Shown: positions 26,221 through 34,166 of the stretch, piece by piece
Layout of the letters: every line of letters starts with the position of its first letter
Numbering within the stretch: the stretch's first letter is position 1
NCBI RefSeq assembly: GCF_034661235.1
Contig: NZ_CP141059.1
Span: 4,029,501-4,093,500 of the forward strand
DNA: 64,000 bases
Origin: Nocardioides bizhenqiangii
Lineage (GTDB): Bacteria; Actinomycetota; Actinomycetes; Propionibacteriales; Nocardioidaceae
Direction: 5' to 3'
The notes under the pieces: generated by a model
What the model saw: only the letters and a program-made list of their open reading frames with translations
The model's database searches: none
What the model was told of the DNA's origin: nothing
Translations under genes and position numbers: made by a program

Positions 26221-27318
26221 ATGGACGAGATCGAAGCGCTGCTTGCACTCCAGGATGGCGTGATCGCCCGCCGCCAGGTCCTTGCCGCGGGCCTCACACC
26301 CACCCATGTGGCGCGCAAGGTACGGCGTCGGGAGTGGGTCCCCGTGCATGCCGGCGTGTACGTCGACCACACCGGGTCGTTGACGTGGAGCCAGCGGGCC
26401 TGGGCGGCCGTGCTCGCATGCTGGCCGGCGGCCCTCGATGGGCGCTCGGCTCTCCGCGCAAATGAGGGTCCTGGCCGCCGCGGCGCTGATGACTCCCGCC
26501 CGATCGAGATCGTCGTCGCGCACGGTCGACACCCCGTGGAGCCGGATGGCGTCCGCGTCCGCAGCTCGCGTCGGTTCGAGGACGCGATCCAGCAGAACCT
26601 CTCTCCGCCACGATTGCGGTACGACGCTGCGGTCATCGATCTCGCAGACCGAGCGCGGGACGAGCTCGATGCCATCGCGGTGCTGGCGGACGCGTGCGGA
26701 GCACGCCGTACGACGGCCGCCCGGCTCCGAGCCCAGCTCGGAGTTCTGTCGCGCGTCCGCCGACGACAGTGGCTCGACGCGGTCCTGCGAGACGTCGCTG
26801 ACGGCACATGCTCGGTCCTCGAGCACGGCTACCTCACCCGGGTCGAGCGCCCGCACGGTCTGCCTCGCGGGCAACGTCAAGCGGAACCGACATCGCCGAC
26901 CGGACGGCGGATGTTCCGAGACGTGCGGTACGGCGAGGATCGACCGCCCTGGGTCCAGATCGTCGAGCTCGACGGGCGCCTGAACCATGACTCGACGCGG
27001 GCGCGGGACATCGACCTCGAGCGGGACCTCGACGCGGCGCTCGAACGAGAGCACACCGTCCGGCTCGGCTACGGCCAGGTCTTCGGGCGTGCCTGCTCGA
27101 CGGCGTCGAAGGTCGGTCGGCTTCTGCAGATCCGAGGGTGGGCGGGAGCGCCGGCGCCGTGTCCGCGGTGCCTCGAGAGTGATCGGCGGGGATCGATCAA
27201 GCGGGTCGATCGGATCGGCGCCGATGATGTGCAGGGCAACTGGCCTCTGCGTAGCCAGCCTGGCATCGGCGCTCCTTCCGGCCCTCTCCCCTCGGACAGA
27301 GTCGGGGATCTGACCTGA
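26221..27318 (+). CDS. AbiEi-antitoxin/DUF559-like protein with added tail
   Basis: 365 residues. The N-terminus resembles the AbiEi antitoxin_4 winged helix (MDEIEALLALQDGVIARRQV...THVARKVRRREWVPVHAGVYV). The C-terminal half resembles a PD-(D/E)XK/DUF559 nuclease-like domain (PWVQIVELDGRLNH...ERDLDAALEREHTVRLGYGQVF). Family members usually end soon after a GRLLQIRGW-like motif; here the frame continues through the right direct repeat (DRRGSIKRVDRIGADDV) for about 40 unrelated residues. No AbiEii-type toxin gene is adjacent, so a toxin-antitoxin role is doubtful. The ATG at 26221 was chosen for the antitoxin start. Confidence 0.75.
   Translation: MDEIEALLALQDGVIARRQVLAAGLTPTHVARKVRRREWVPVHAGVYVDHTGSLTWSQRAWAAVLACWPAALDGRSALRANEGPGRRGADDSRPIEIVVAHGRHPVEPDGVRVRSSRRFEDAIQQNLSPPRLRYDAAVIDLADRARDELDAIAVLADACGARRTTAARLRAQLGVLSRVRRRQWLDAVLRDVADGTCSVLEHGYLTRVERPHGLPRGQRQAEPTSPTGRRMFRDVRYGEDRPPWVQIVELDGRLNHDSTRARDIDLERDLDAALEREHTVRLGYGQVFGRACSTASKVGRLLQIRGWAGAPAPCPRCLESDRRGSIKRVDRIGADDVQGNWPLRSQPGIGAPSGPLPSDRVGDLT
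27182..27229. repeat. Right direct repeat inside the AbiEi-like 3' end
   Basis: A 48-bp copy of the 26110-26158 repeat, starting ATCGGCGGGGATCGATCAAG. It is translated as part of the AbiEi-like reading frame and supplies most of its unusual C-terminal tail. Confidence 0.9.
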
Positions 27319-27359
27319 GGTCGATGTGCGGCGAGACCCGCCGCCGGTGTGATGGACGC

Positions 27360-28331
27360 ATGACCATCACCGAATTCCACCCCGTCGACCCCGGCGACCC
27401 CGTCGTCACGGTCCGCGGGCTCACCAAGGCGTACGGCGACCGGACCGTCGTCGATCGCCTCGACCTCGACGTCCACGCCGGCGAGGTGCTCGGCCTCATC
27501 GGCGCCAACGGCGCCGGCAAGACCACCACCGTCGAGTGCCTCCAGGGTCTGCGACGGCCCGACGCCGGCGAGCTGCGCGTGCTGGGCCTCGATCCCTTCC
27601 ACGACGCCGACCGCCTGCGGCCGCAGATCGGCAGCCAGTTGCAGAGCTCCGGACTACCGGACCGGCTGCGGGTCGGCGAGGCCGTCGCGCTCTTCGCCGG
27701 GCCGCGGGCCACCGGTGCGGGCGCGCTGCTGGAGCAGTTCGGGCTCGATGACAAGCGCCGGTCGCCGTACGCCGGGCTGAGCGGCGGCGAGCGGCAACGG
27801 CTGTTCCTCGTGCTGGCGCTGCTCAACCGCCCGCGGCTGGTGATCCTCGACGAGCTGACCCAGGGCCTCGACCCGGCCGCCCGACGCGAGGTCTGGACGG
27901 CGGTGGCGCAGCTGCGCGACGCCGGCACCACCGTCCTGCTGGTGACGCACGAGCTCGACGAGGCGGAAGCCCTCTGCGAGCGGGTCGTGGCGATGCGCGA
28001 CGGCCGGGTGATGGACCAGGGCACGCCCGCGGAGCTGGTCGCCCGGCACGCCCGCGAGGTGACGGTGCGGTTCGCGCTGTCCGACACCGACCTCCACACC
28101 ACGGCCGACGCGCTGCAGTCGCTGAACCGGCTGCCGGGCGTCACCGGCGTGACCCGCGACCGCGGGCAGGTCGCGATCCGCGGCGATCGCCGGGCGATCG
28201 CCCACGTGGGGGCCTGGCTGGTGGAGAGCGGGCGGACCATCCCGCCCGACCTGCGCGTCGACGTGCCCGACCTCGAGTCGGCCCTGCTCACCCTCCTCGA
28301 CTCCCCGACCGACAAGGAAGGAGTGGCGTGA
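27360..28331 (+). CDS. ABC transporter ATP-binding protein
   Basis: A 323-residue DRA-type ATPase of a drug/lipid-exporter-like ABC system. It shows Walker A GANGAGKTT, a Q-loop, signature LSGGERQR, Walker B LVILDELTQGLDP and H-loop VTHELDEAE, then a C-terminal domain of about 100 residues typical of this class. The ATG at 27360 was chosen over upstream in-frame codons. The stop overlaps the permease ATG by 1 bp. Together with the permease and the two-component system downstream it forms a probable export-and-sense operon. Confidence 0.93.
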   Translation: MTITEFHPVDPGDPVVTVRGLTKAYGDRTVVDRLDLDVHAGEVLGLIGANGAGKTTTVECLQGLRRPDAGELRVLGLDPFHDADRLRPQIGSQLQSSGLPDRLRVGEAVALFAGPRATGAGALLEQFGLDDKRRSPYAGLSGGERQRLFLVLALLNRPRLVILDELTQGLDPAARREVWTAVAQLRDAGTTVLLVTHELDEAEALCERVVAMRDGRVMDQGTPAELVARHAREVTVRFALSDTDLHTTADALQSLNRLPGVTGVTRDRGQVAIRGDRRAIAHVGAWLVESGRTIPPDLRVDVPDLESALLTLLDSPTDKEGVA

Positions 28332-29131
28332 TGACTGCCACGGACACCCTCGCCCCGACCACCACGGACGCCCGGCCGGCACCGCGGACCCGCCGTCATC
28401 CCTCGACCACCCGGCGACTGCTCGTCACCGAGCTGCGCCTGCTCACCCGCGACACGATCACCTTCACCTTCGTCCTCGCGTTCCCGGTGATCTCGATGCT
28501 CATCATCGGCGGCGTCTTCGGGACCGAGCCGGACGAGGCGTTCCCGGTCAACCCGTCGCACTGGTACGTCGCGTCGTACTTCACCGTCGTCATCGGCTCC
28601 ACCGGGCTGATCATGCTGCCGGTGCACATGGCGTCCTACCGCGAGCGCGGCGTCCTGCGAAGGTTCGCGGCGTCGGGCTTCCCGCGCTGGTCCTTCGCCC
28701 TCGCCGAGCTCGCAATCGGGCTGGGTGCGATCGCGATCGCCGGTCCGCTGCTCCTCGCCATCGCCGCGCCCGTCTACGGCATCCCCGACGTCGAGGACCC
28801 GCTGCGCGTCGCCGCGGGCATCGTGGCCGGCTCCGTCGCCTTCATCAGCATCGGCGTGCTGCTCGGGTCCGTGCTGCCGTCCGCGCGAGCCGCGCAGTCG
28901 GTCGGCCTGATGCTCTTCTTCCCCTCGTTCCTGCTCGGCGTCGGCGGCCCGCCGCCGGCGGTGATGTCGGAGCCGCTGCGGGAGATCGCCGAACGGCTGC
29001 CCCTGGCCCTCGCGACCGACGCCATCCGCGAGCCGTGGCTCGGGATCAGCAATGGCACCGGACCACTGATCACCATCACCGTCATCGCGATCGTGGCGAC
29101 CGCGCTCGCCGCCCGGCGGACGGCACTCTGA
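28331..29131 (+). CDS. ABC transporter permease, ABC-2 type
   Basis: A 266-residue permease with about six hydrophobic segments (FTFVLAFPVISMLIIGGVFG, SYFTVVIGSTGLIMLPVHMA, LAELAIGLGAIAIAGPLLLA, VAGSVAFISIGVLLGSVL and others), the ABC-2 fold of DrrB-like exporters. The substrate is unknown. GGAAGGAG precedes the ATG at 28331 by about 7 nt. It is paired with the ATPase upstream and followed after 14 bp by a histidine kinase. Confidence 0.92.
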   Translation: MTATDTLAPTTTDARPAPRTRRHPSTTRRLLVTELRLLTRDTITFTFVLAFPVISMLIIGGVFGTEPDEAFPVNPSHWYVASYFTVVIGSTGLIMLPVHMASYRERGVLRRFAASGFPRWSFALAELAIGLGAIAIAGPLLLAIAAPVYGIPDVEDPLRVAAGIVAGSVAFISIGVLLGSVLPSARAAQSVGLMLFFPSFLLGVGGPPPAVMSEPLREIAERLPLALATDAIREPWLGISNGTGPLITITVIAIVATALAARRTAL

Positions 29132-29145
29132 GAGCGCCTAGGCTC

Positions 29146-30231
29146 ATGCCCATGGCGGATCGGGCAGCGCGAGTCATCGCTCCTACGATGCTCGCGCTGT
29201 TCGCCGTGGTCGGTGCGGTGATGGGTCACCGCTCGCTCCCGGTCGGGCTCGTCCTGGCCGCTTCCGTCACCGCCATCGCAGCCGCGACCGCGTGGCGCGG
29301 ACTCGTCGAGTGGCGACTCGCCGTCCCGTTGCTGGTCGCGGCCGCCGGACTGGTCGCGATCGGCCACGGCAACTCGGCCAACCTGGTCTGGATGGGCTTC
29401 TGCGTCGCAGCGGGCTGGGTGGCGCTGGTGTCGACGCTGCCGGCCACCCTCACCGTCGGCGGCGTGCTCGGGCTGACGCTGGTCTCCGAATGGGCGCAGC
29501 AGACCGAGGAGCCAGGCTGGGCGGCCTGGATCACCGGTACGGCGTTCACGCTCGTCGCGTGCATCTTCGCCCGCCGGCTGCGGGAGACGGTCAGGCAGCT
29601 CGAGGCGGCCCAGCACCAGCTGGCCGAGCGCAGCCGGGCGGAGGAGCGGACCCGGATCGCCGGTGAGATGCACGACGTCATCGGCCACGCGCTGACCGTC
29701 TCGCTGCTCCACATCAGCGGTGCCCGGCTCGCGCTCGACGAGGACCCGGACGAGGCCCGACGGGCGCTGGCCGAGGCCGAGCGACTGTCGCGCTCCAGCC
29801 TGGAGGAGGTCCGCGCGACGGTGGGGCTGATGCGGACGGACGCCCCGGGTGAGCGGGCCCCGCTCCCGGTGGCGACCGACATCGGCAGGCTCGTCGACTC
29901 GTTCCGCAGCGCCGGCACCGAGGTCGACCTGACCGTCACAGGGGACCTCGAGGAGCTCGGCCCGACCCGCGGTCTCGCCGCCTACCGGATCGTCCAGGAG
30001 GCGCTCACCAACGCGGTCAAGCACGCGCCGGGCGAGCGCGTCACCGTCGCCGTCACCGTGGAGAGCGGGACGGCGACCGTCGCCGTGCGCAACGGTGGCG
30101 ACGTCGACGCGAGCGCGCCCCTCGGCAACGGGCTGCTGGGCATGCGCGACCGCGCCGAAGGCGTCGGCGGCCGACTGCGGGCCGGCGCAGAGCAACGGGG
30201 CTGGCTGGTCGAGGCGGTGCTGCCGTCGTGA
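29146..30231 (+). CDS. NarL-type sensor histidine kinase
   Basis: A 361-residue histidine kinase of the HisKA_3 class. Several N-terminal transmembrane helices (MLALFAVVGAVMGHRSLPVG and others) are followed by the dimerisation/phosphoacceptor helix with GEMHDVIGHALTVSL (phospho-His) and an HATPase domain with RIVQEALTNAVKHA and GNGLLGMRDRAEGVGG. Five or so membrane spans and almost no extracytoplasmic loops suggest a membrane-stress sensor like DesK/LiaS. Its stop overlaps the response-regulator GTG by 4 bp. The likely target is the ABC exporter upstream. Confidence 0.92.
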   Translation: MPMADRAARVIAPTMLALFAVVGAVMGHRSLPVGLVLAASVTAIAAATAWRGLVEWRLAVPLLVAAAGLVAIGHGNSANLVWMGFCVAAGWVALVSTLPATLTVGGVLGLTLVSEWAQQTEEPGWAAWITGTAFTLVACIFARRLRETVRQLEAAQHQLAERSRAEERTRIAGEMHDVIGHALTVSLLHISGARLALDEDPDEARRALAEAERLSRSSLEEVRATVGLMRTDAPGERAPLPVATDIGRLVDSFRSAGTEVDLTVTGDLEELGPTRGLAAYRIVQEALTNAVKHAPGERVTVAVTVESGTATVAVRNGGDVDASAPLGNGLLGMRDRAEGVGGRLRAGAEQRGWLVEAVLPS

Positions 30232-30908
30232 CCGACCAGGAGAACGGGAGCATCAGGGTGCTCCTCGTCGACGATCAGGAGCTGGTGCGCACCGGGCTGC
30301 GCGGGATCCTCCGCGCCCGGTTCGGGTTCGAGATCGTCGGCGAGCTCGACAGCGGCGCGGGTGTCGTCGAGGCAGTGGCGGAGCTGGCGCCGGACGTCGT
30401 CGTCATGGACGTCCGGATGCCCGGCGTCGACGGCGTCGCTGCGACCCGTCTCCTGCGCGAGGCCGGCGACGCGCCTCCCGTGCTCGTGCTCACGACGTTC
30501 GAGGACGAGGAGATCCTCGCCGGCGCGCTCCGCGCCGGCGCGGCGGGCTTCCTGCTCAAGGGCGTACCCGCGGAGGACCTCCAGCGCGCCGTCCGACGCG
30601 TCGCGCACGGTGAGTCGTGGCTCGACCCGGCCGTCACCGGACGAGTCCTCTCCGCCTATCGCGACGGTCCGACGCCGGTGCGCCCCGGTCCGGAGGCCGA
30701 CCTGCTCACCCCACGCGAACGGGAGGTGCTCGCGCTGATCGGCCAGGGGCTCAGCAACACCGAGATCGCGGCGGAGCTGACCCTGGGCGAGGGCACCGTG
30801 AAGACGCACATCGGGCACATCTTCACCAAGCTCGACCTGCGCGACCGCGCCGCTGCCGTGGTCTTCGCCTTCGACCACGGGCTCGTGCGACCTGGCCGGA
30901 CCCGCTAG
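30228..30908 (+). CDS. NarL/LuxR-family response regulator
   Basis: A 226-residue regulator. The receiver domain shows LLVDDQELVRTG, phospho-acceptor DVVVMDVRMPGVDG, and FLLKGV with the conserved Lys. The C-terminal LuxR HTH shows LTPREREVLALIGQGLSNTE and GEGTVKTHIGHIFTKL. It starts with the GTG at 30228 overlapping the kinase stop (GTGA), so the pair is translationally coupled. The probable regulon includes the upstream ABC exporter. Confidence 0.94.
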   Translation: MTDQENGSIRVLLVDDQELVRTGLRGILRARFGFEIVGELDSGAGVVEAVAELAPDVVVMDVRMPGVDGVAATRLLREAGDAPPVLVLTTFEDEEILAGALRAGAAGFLLKGVPAEDLQRAVRRVAHGESWLDPAVTGRVLSAYRDGPTPVRPGPEADLLTPREREVLALIGQGLSNTEIAAELTLGEGTVKTHIGHIFTKLDLRDRAAAVVFAFDHGLVRPGRTR

Positions 30909-30923
30909 CCCTTCGAAATCCGG

Positions 30924-33900
30924 TCAGAGGTCGAACAGGGAGCCCGAGCCGGAGATGTCCACGTCGGTGCGGGGCTCGTTCTTCTCGCCGGAGGACGCGG
31001 CCGGGGCGGGCTTCGGCTTCCTCTCCTCGGCGGCAGGCTCCTCCTCGGCGGCAGGCTCCTCCTCGGCGGCAGGCTCCTCCTCGGCGGCAGGCTCCTCCTC
31101 GGCAGGGGCCGTGGGCTCGGGGGCAGACTCGACGATATCGAAGAGCGAGCCGCTCAGGTCGGCCTGGGCAGGCTCGGCGGGAGCGGACACCTTCTCCGGT
31201 GCGGGCTCCGCCTTCGCTGCCGGCTTCACCTCCTCGGCGGGCTTCTCGTCGGCCGGAGCCGGTTTCGTCTGCGCGGCCGGCTTCTCCTCCGGCGGGGCGG
31301 ACTCGACCACGTCGAAGAGCGAGCCGCTCAGGTCGGCCTGCGCCGGCGCCGGCTCGGCCTTCGGCGCGGGTTCGGGCTTCTCGGGCTCGGACTTCGGCTC
31401 GGCCGGCGCGGAGTCCACTGCGTCGAAGAGCGATCCGCCTCCGTCGAACAGCGAGCCGCCCTGGCCGTCCTTGGCCGGCTCGGACTCCTCGGCCGGAGCC
31501 GCGTCGAAGAGGGACCCGCCGGAGGAGTCGGCCTTCGCCGGCTGCTCCTCGCCGCCGGGCTTGTCGTCCGACACGGGCGCGTCGAAGAGCGATCCCGACG
31601 AGGAACCCTTCTTGTCCGGCGCCGGCTCGGCCTGCGCCGTCTTCTCGACAGGAGCGTCCTCGAAGAGCGAGGTGCCCGGCGCGGACGCCTTCGCGGCCGG
31701 GCCGACGGCAGCGGGATCGTCGAGCTCTTCCTCAGCCGCCTTCTTGGCCTTTGCCGCCGCGGGCTTCGCGCCCTCACCGGGCTTGAGCTTGGTGGCGACC
31801 TCGCCCTTGACCGACGCGAGCAGCATCTGCGCGACGTCGAGGACCTCGACCTCTTCCCGCGCGCGACCGGAGTCCTGGGCCTCGGTGAGGCCATCGGCGA
31901 GCATCACCCGGCAGAACGGGCAGCCGACCGCGATCTGGTCGGCGCCGGTCTCGATCGCCTCGTTGGTCCGGTTGACGTTGATCCGCTCACCGATGGTCTC
32001 TTCCATCCACATCCGGGCACCGCCGGCGCCGCAGCAGAACGACCGCTCGCCGCTGCGCTCCATCTCGGCGACCTCGGCACCGGGCATGATCTGCAGCAGG
32101 TCCCGCGGTGGCGTGTAGACCTGGTTGTGACGGCCCAGGAAGCACGGGTCGTGGTAGGTGATCTTGCGCTCGTGTGCACCGTCGCCGGTCGCGACCGGGG
32201 TCAGCTTGCCTTCCCGCACCAGCCGGTTGAGGAGCTGGGTGTGGTGGATGACCTCGAGCTCGATGCCGAGCTCCTTGTACTCGTTCTTGAGCGTGTTCAT
32301 GCAGTGCGGACACGTGGACACGACCTGCTTGGCCTTCGCGTCCTTGAGCGTCTCGATGTTCTGCTGGGCGAGCCCCTGGAACACGAACTCGTTGCCGGCC
32401 CGGCGGGCGGAGTCGCCGGTGCAGGTCTCGCCGTTGCCGAGCACGCCGAAGGACACGCCCGCCAGGTCGAGCAGCTCCGCGACGGCACGGGTGGTCTTCT
32501 TGGCGCGGTCCTCGTAGGCGCCGGCGCAACCGACCCAGAACAGCCAGTCGACCTCGTCGAGCGACTCGATGGTCTCGCCGACGACCTTCACGTCGAAGTC
32601 CAGGCCCTTGGCCCAGTCCATCCGGCCGCGGGGCGACATGTTCCACGGGTTGCCGTTGTTCTCGAGACCGCGGAAGAGACCGTTGAGCTCGGACGGGAAG
32701 CTCGACTCGACGAGCACCTGGTAGCGGCGCATGTCGGTGATGTGGTCGACGTGCTCGATGTCGACCGGGCACTGGTTGACGCAGGCGCCGCAGTTGGTGC
32801 ACGACCACAGCACGTCGGTGTCGATGATCGCGCCGCCGCTGGGCTCCCACGCCACGCCCTCGGTCTCGCCCACGAGCGGGCGCTCGGCCTCGGCGACGAC
32901 GGCCGGGTCCAGCGACCCCCGCTTGTCCTCCGGCGCCAGGTTGTACGGCGCCGCGCTGAACGCGTGGTCCCGCAGGTTCATGATCAGCATCTTGGGAGAC
33001 AACGGCTTCTCGGTGTTCCAGGCCGGGCACTGCGACTGGCAGCGACCGCACTCGGTGCACGACGCGAAGTCGAGGACGCCCTTCCACGAGAAGTCGTTGA
33101 TCGATCCGACGCCGAGGGTGGCGTCCTCGTCGAGATCGTCGACGTCGTCGAGGGTGACCGGCTTGCCGTCGTTCATCATCGGCTTCACCGCGCCGAGGGC
33201 GACCGTGCTGCCGCTGACCCGATCCGCCGCGTCGGGACGCTTGAACATGACGTTGAGCGGCGCGATGAAGATATGCAGGTGCTTGGAGTTGAGCACCAGG
33301 ATGAGGAACACCAGCATGACGCCGATGTGGAGCAGGAGGCCCACGTGCTCCAGCAACTCGAGGCTGTCGTGGCTGAGGCCGTCGAAGATCTTGCCGAGCC
33401 CGATCGAGACGAACGCGCCCCGGTCGTACGGCAGGTTGTCGGCCGCCGACGCGGCCCCGCGGAACAGGAACATCGTCCAGATGACGTTGAAGATCATGAA
33501 CAGCGTCAGCCAGGCGCCACCGAGGTGCGACCCCTTGAACCGCGACTTCCGCCCGATCTTCTCGGGGTCGTTCCTGAGCCGGATCATCGTGAAGATCGCG
33601 AGACCCACCAGGCACAGGACGCCGATCAGATCCTGGCCGAAGCCGATGACCTCCCAGTGGCCGATCACCGGGATCGCCCAGTCGGGGTTGCGCGACAGGA
33701 GGATGCCGTAGGCCTCGATGTAGACGGTGGCGAGGATCAGGAACGCGTACATGACGAACGCGTGCGCGATGCCGGGGATCGACCACTTCAGCAGCCGACG
33801 CTGGCCGAGGACCTCCCGCAGCTGGTCCCAGATGGCGCTGCCGGTGCGCTTGGTGACGTTCTCGAGCCGGTCCGGCGCCGGCTGGCCGTGGGACACCAGG

Positions 33901-33992
33901 CGGTAGAGGAACCACACCCGCCTGGCCGCCAGCGGCAGGATGATCGCGTTGAGCAGCAGGCCAACGATCAGCGTCAGGGTCAACGTCGTCAC
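30924..33992 (-). CDS. etfD: EtfD-like Fe-S oxidoreductase with SLFD-repeat tail
   Basis: 1022 residues. The N-terminus has about five transmembrane helices (NarI-like heme-binding type). Two [4Fe-4S] ferredoxin motifs follow (CTECGRCQSQCP and CTNCGACVNQCP), then two cysteine-rich CCG-type domains (ETCTGDSARR...STCPHC and HDPCFLGRHN...FCCGAGGARM...GCPFC). This is the architecture of mycobacterial Rv0338c/EtfD, which takes electrons from ETF during fatty-acid oxidation and passes them to menaquinone. The last roughly 290 residues are disordered and carry eight [GT]SLF[DE] motifs. The start GTG at 33992 was chosen for the hydrophobic VTTLTLTLIVGLLLN. Confidence 0.9.
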   Translation of the reverse strand: MTTLTLTLIVGLLLNAIILPLAARRVWFLYRLVSHGQPAPDRLENVTKRTGSAIWDQLREVLGQRRLLKWSIPGIAHAFVMYAFLILATVYIEAYGILLSRNPDWAIPVIGHWEVIGFGQDLIGVLCLVGLAIFTMIRLRNDPEKIGRKSRFKGSHLGGAWLTLFMIFNVIWTMFLFRGAASAADNLPYDRGAFVSIGLGKIFDGLSHDSLELLEHVGLLLHIGVMLVFLILVLNSKHLHIFIAPLNVMFKRPDAADRVSGSTVALGAVKPMMNDGKPVTLDDVDDLDEDATLGVGSINDFSWKGVLDFASCTECGRCQSQCPAWNTEKPLSPKMLIMNLRDHAFSAAPYNLAPEDKRGSLDPAVVAEAERPLVGETEGVAWEPSGGAIIDTDVLWSCTNCGACVNQCPVDIEHVDHITDMRRYQVLVESSFPSELNGLFRGLENNGNPWNMSPRGRMDWAKGLDFDVKVVGETIESLDEVDWLFWVGCAGAYEDRAKKTTRAVAELLDLAGVSFGVLGNGETCTGDSARRAGNEFVFQGLAQQNIETLKDAKAKQVVSTCPHCMNTLKNEYKELGIELEVIHHTQLLNRLVREGKLTPVATGDGAHERKITYHDPCFLGRHNQVYTPPRDLLQIMPGAEVAEMERSGERSFCCGAGGARMWMEETIGERINVNRTNEAIETGADQIAVGCPFCRVMLADGLTEAQDSGRAREEVEVLDVAQMLLASVKGEVATKLKPGEGAKPAAAKAKKAAEEELDDPAAVGPAAKASAPGTSLFEDAPVEKTAQAEPAPDKKGSSSGSLFDAPVSDDKPGGEEQPAKADSSGGSLFDAAPAEESEPAKDGQGGSLFDGGGSLFDAVDSAPAEPKSEPEKPEPAPKAEPAPAQADLSGSLFDVVESAPPEEKPAAQTKPAPADEKPAEEVKPAAKAEPAPEKVSAPAEPAQADLSGSLFDIVESAPEPTAPAEEEPAAEEEPAAEEEPAAEEEPAAEERKPKPAPAASSGEKNEPRTDVDISGSGSLFDL
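31030..31101. repeat. Four 18-bp repeats inside etfD
   Basis: On the forward strand GGCAGGCTCCTCCTCGGC is repeated four times in register. It encodes the acidic PAAEEE repeats near the C-terminus of the EtfD-like protein. It is an in-frame minisatellite and length variation between strains is likely. Confidence 0.85.
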
Positions 33993-34126
33993 TCCAAAGT
34001 TCCGGGGAATCGGGGTCAGACTACGGAGTCCCGACTCCAGGTCCCGGGCTACTGCCCGAAGCGTGGTCGCGCCCGCCTCTCGAGCGCACCATCGACCGGA
34101 TCCTACCCGCTGGTAACCTCTGCGGC

Positions 34127-34148
34127 GGAGTGAGGATCGCCTCACTCC
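34127..34148 (-). terminator. Terminator after the M19-like gene
   Basis: Perfect stem GGAGTGAGG / CCTCACTCC with a 4-nt loop (ATCG), 19 bp beyond the stop codon of the reverse-strand gene ending at 34167. Confidence 0.75.
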
Positions 34149-34166
34149 CCGACGCGGTCGGCGGGT

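Noticed and set aside
26221..27318. Complete AbiE toxin-antitoxin system
   Set aside because: Only an AbiEi-like domain fused to a nuclease-like domain is present; no AbiEii nucleotidyltransferase gene lies on either side.
30955..32118. Forward Ser/Ala/Gly-rich frame opposite the etfD tail
   Set aside because: Mirror of the repetitive SLFD/PAAEEE region; the repeats make both strands look open.
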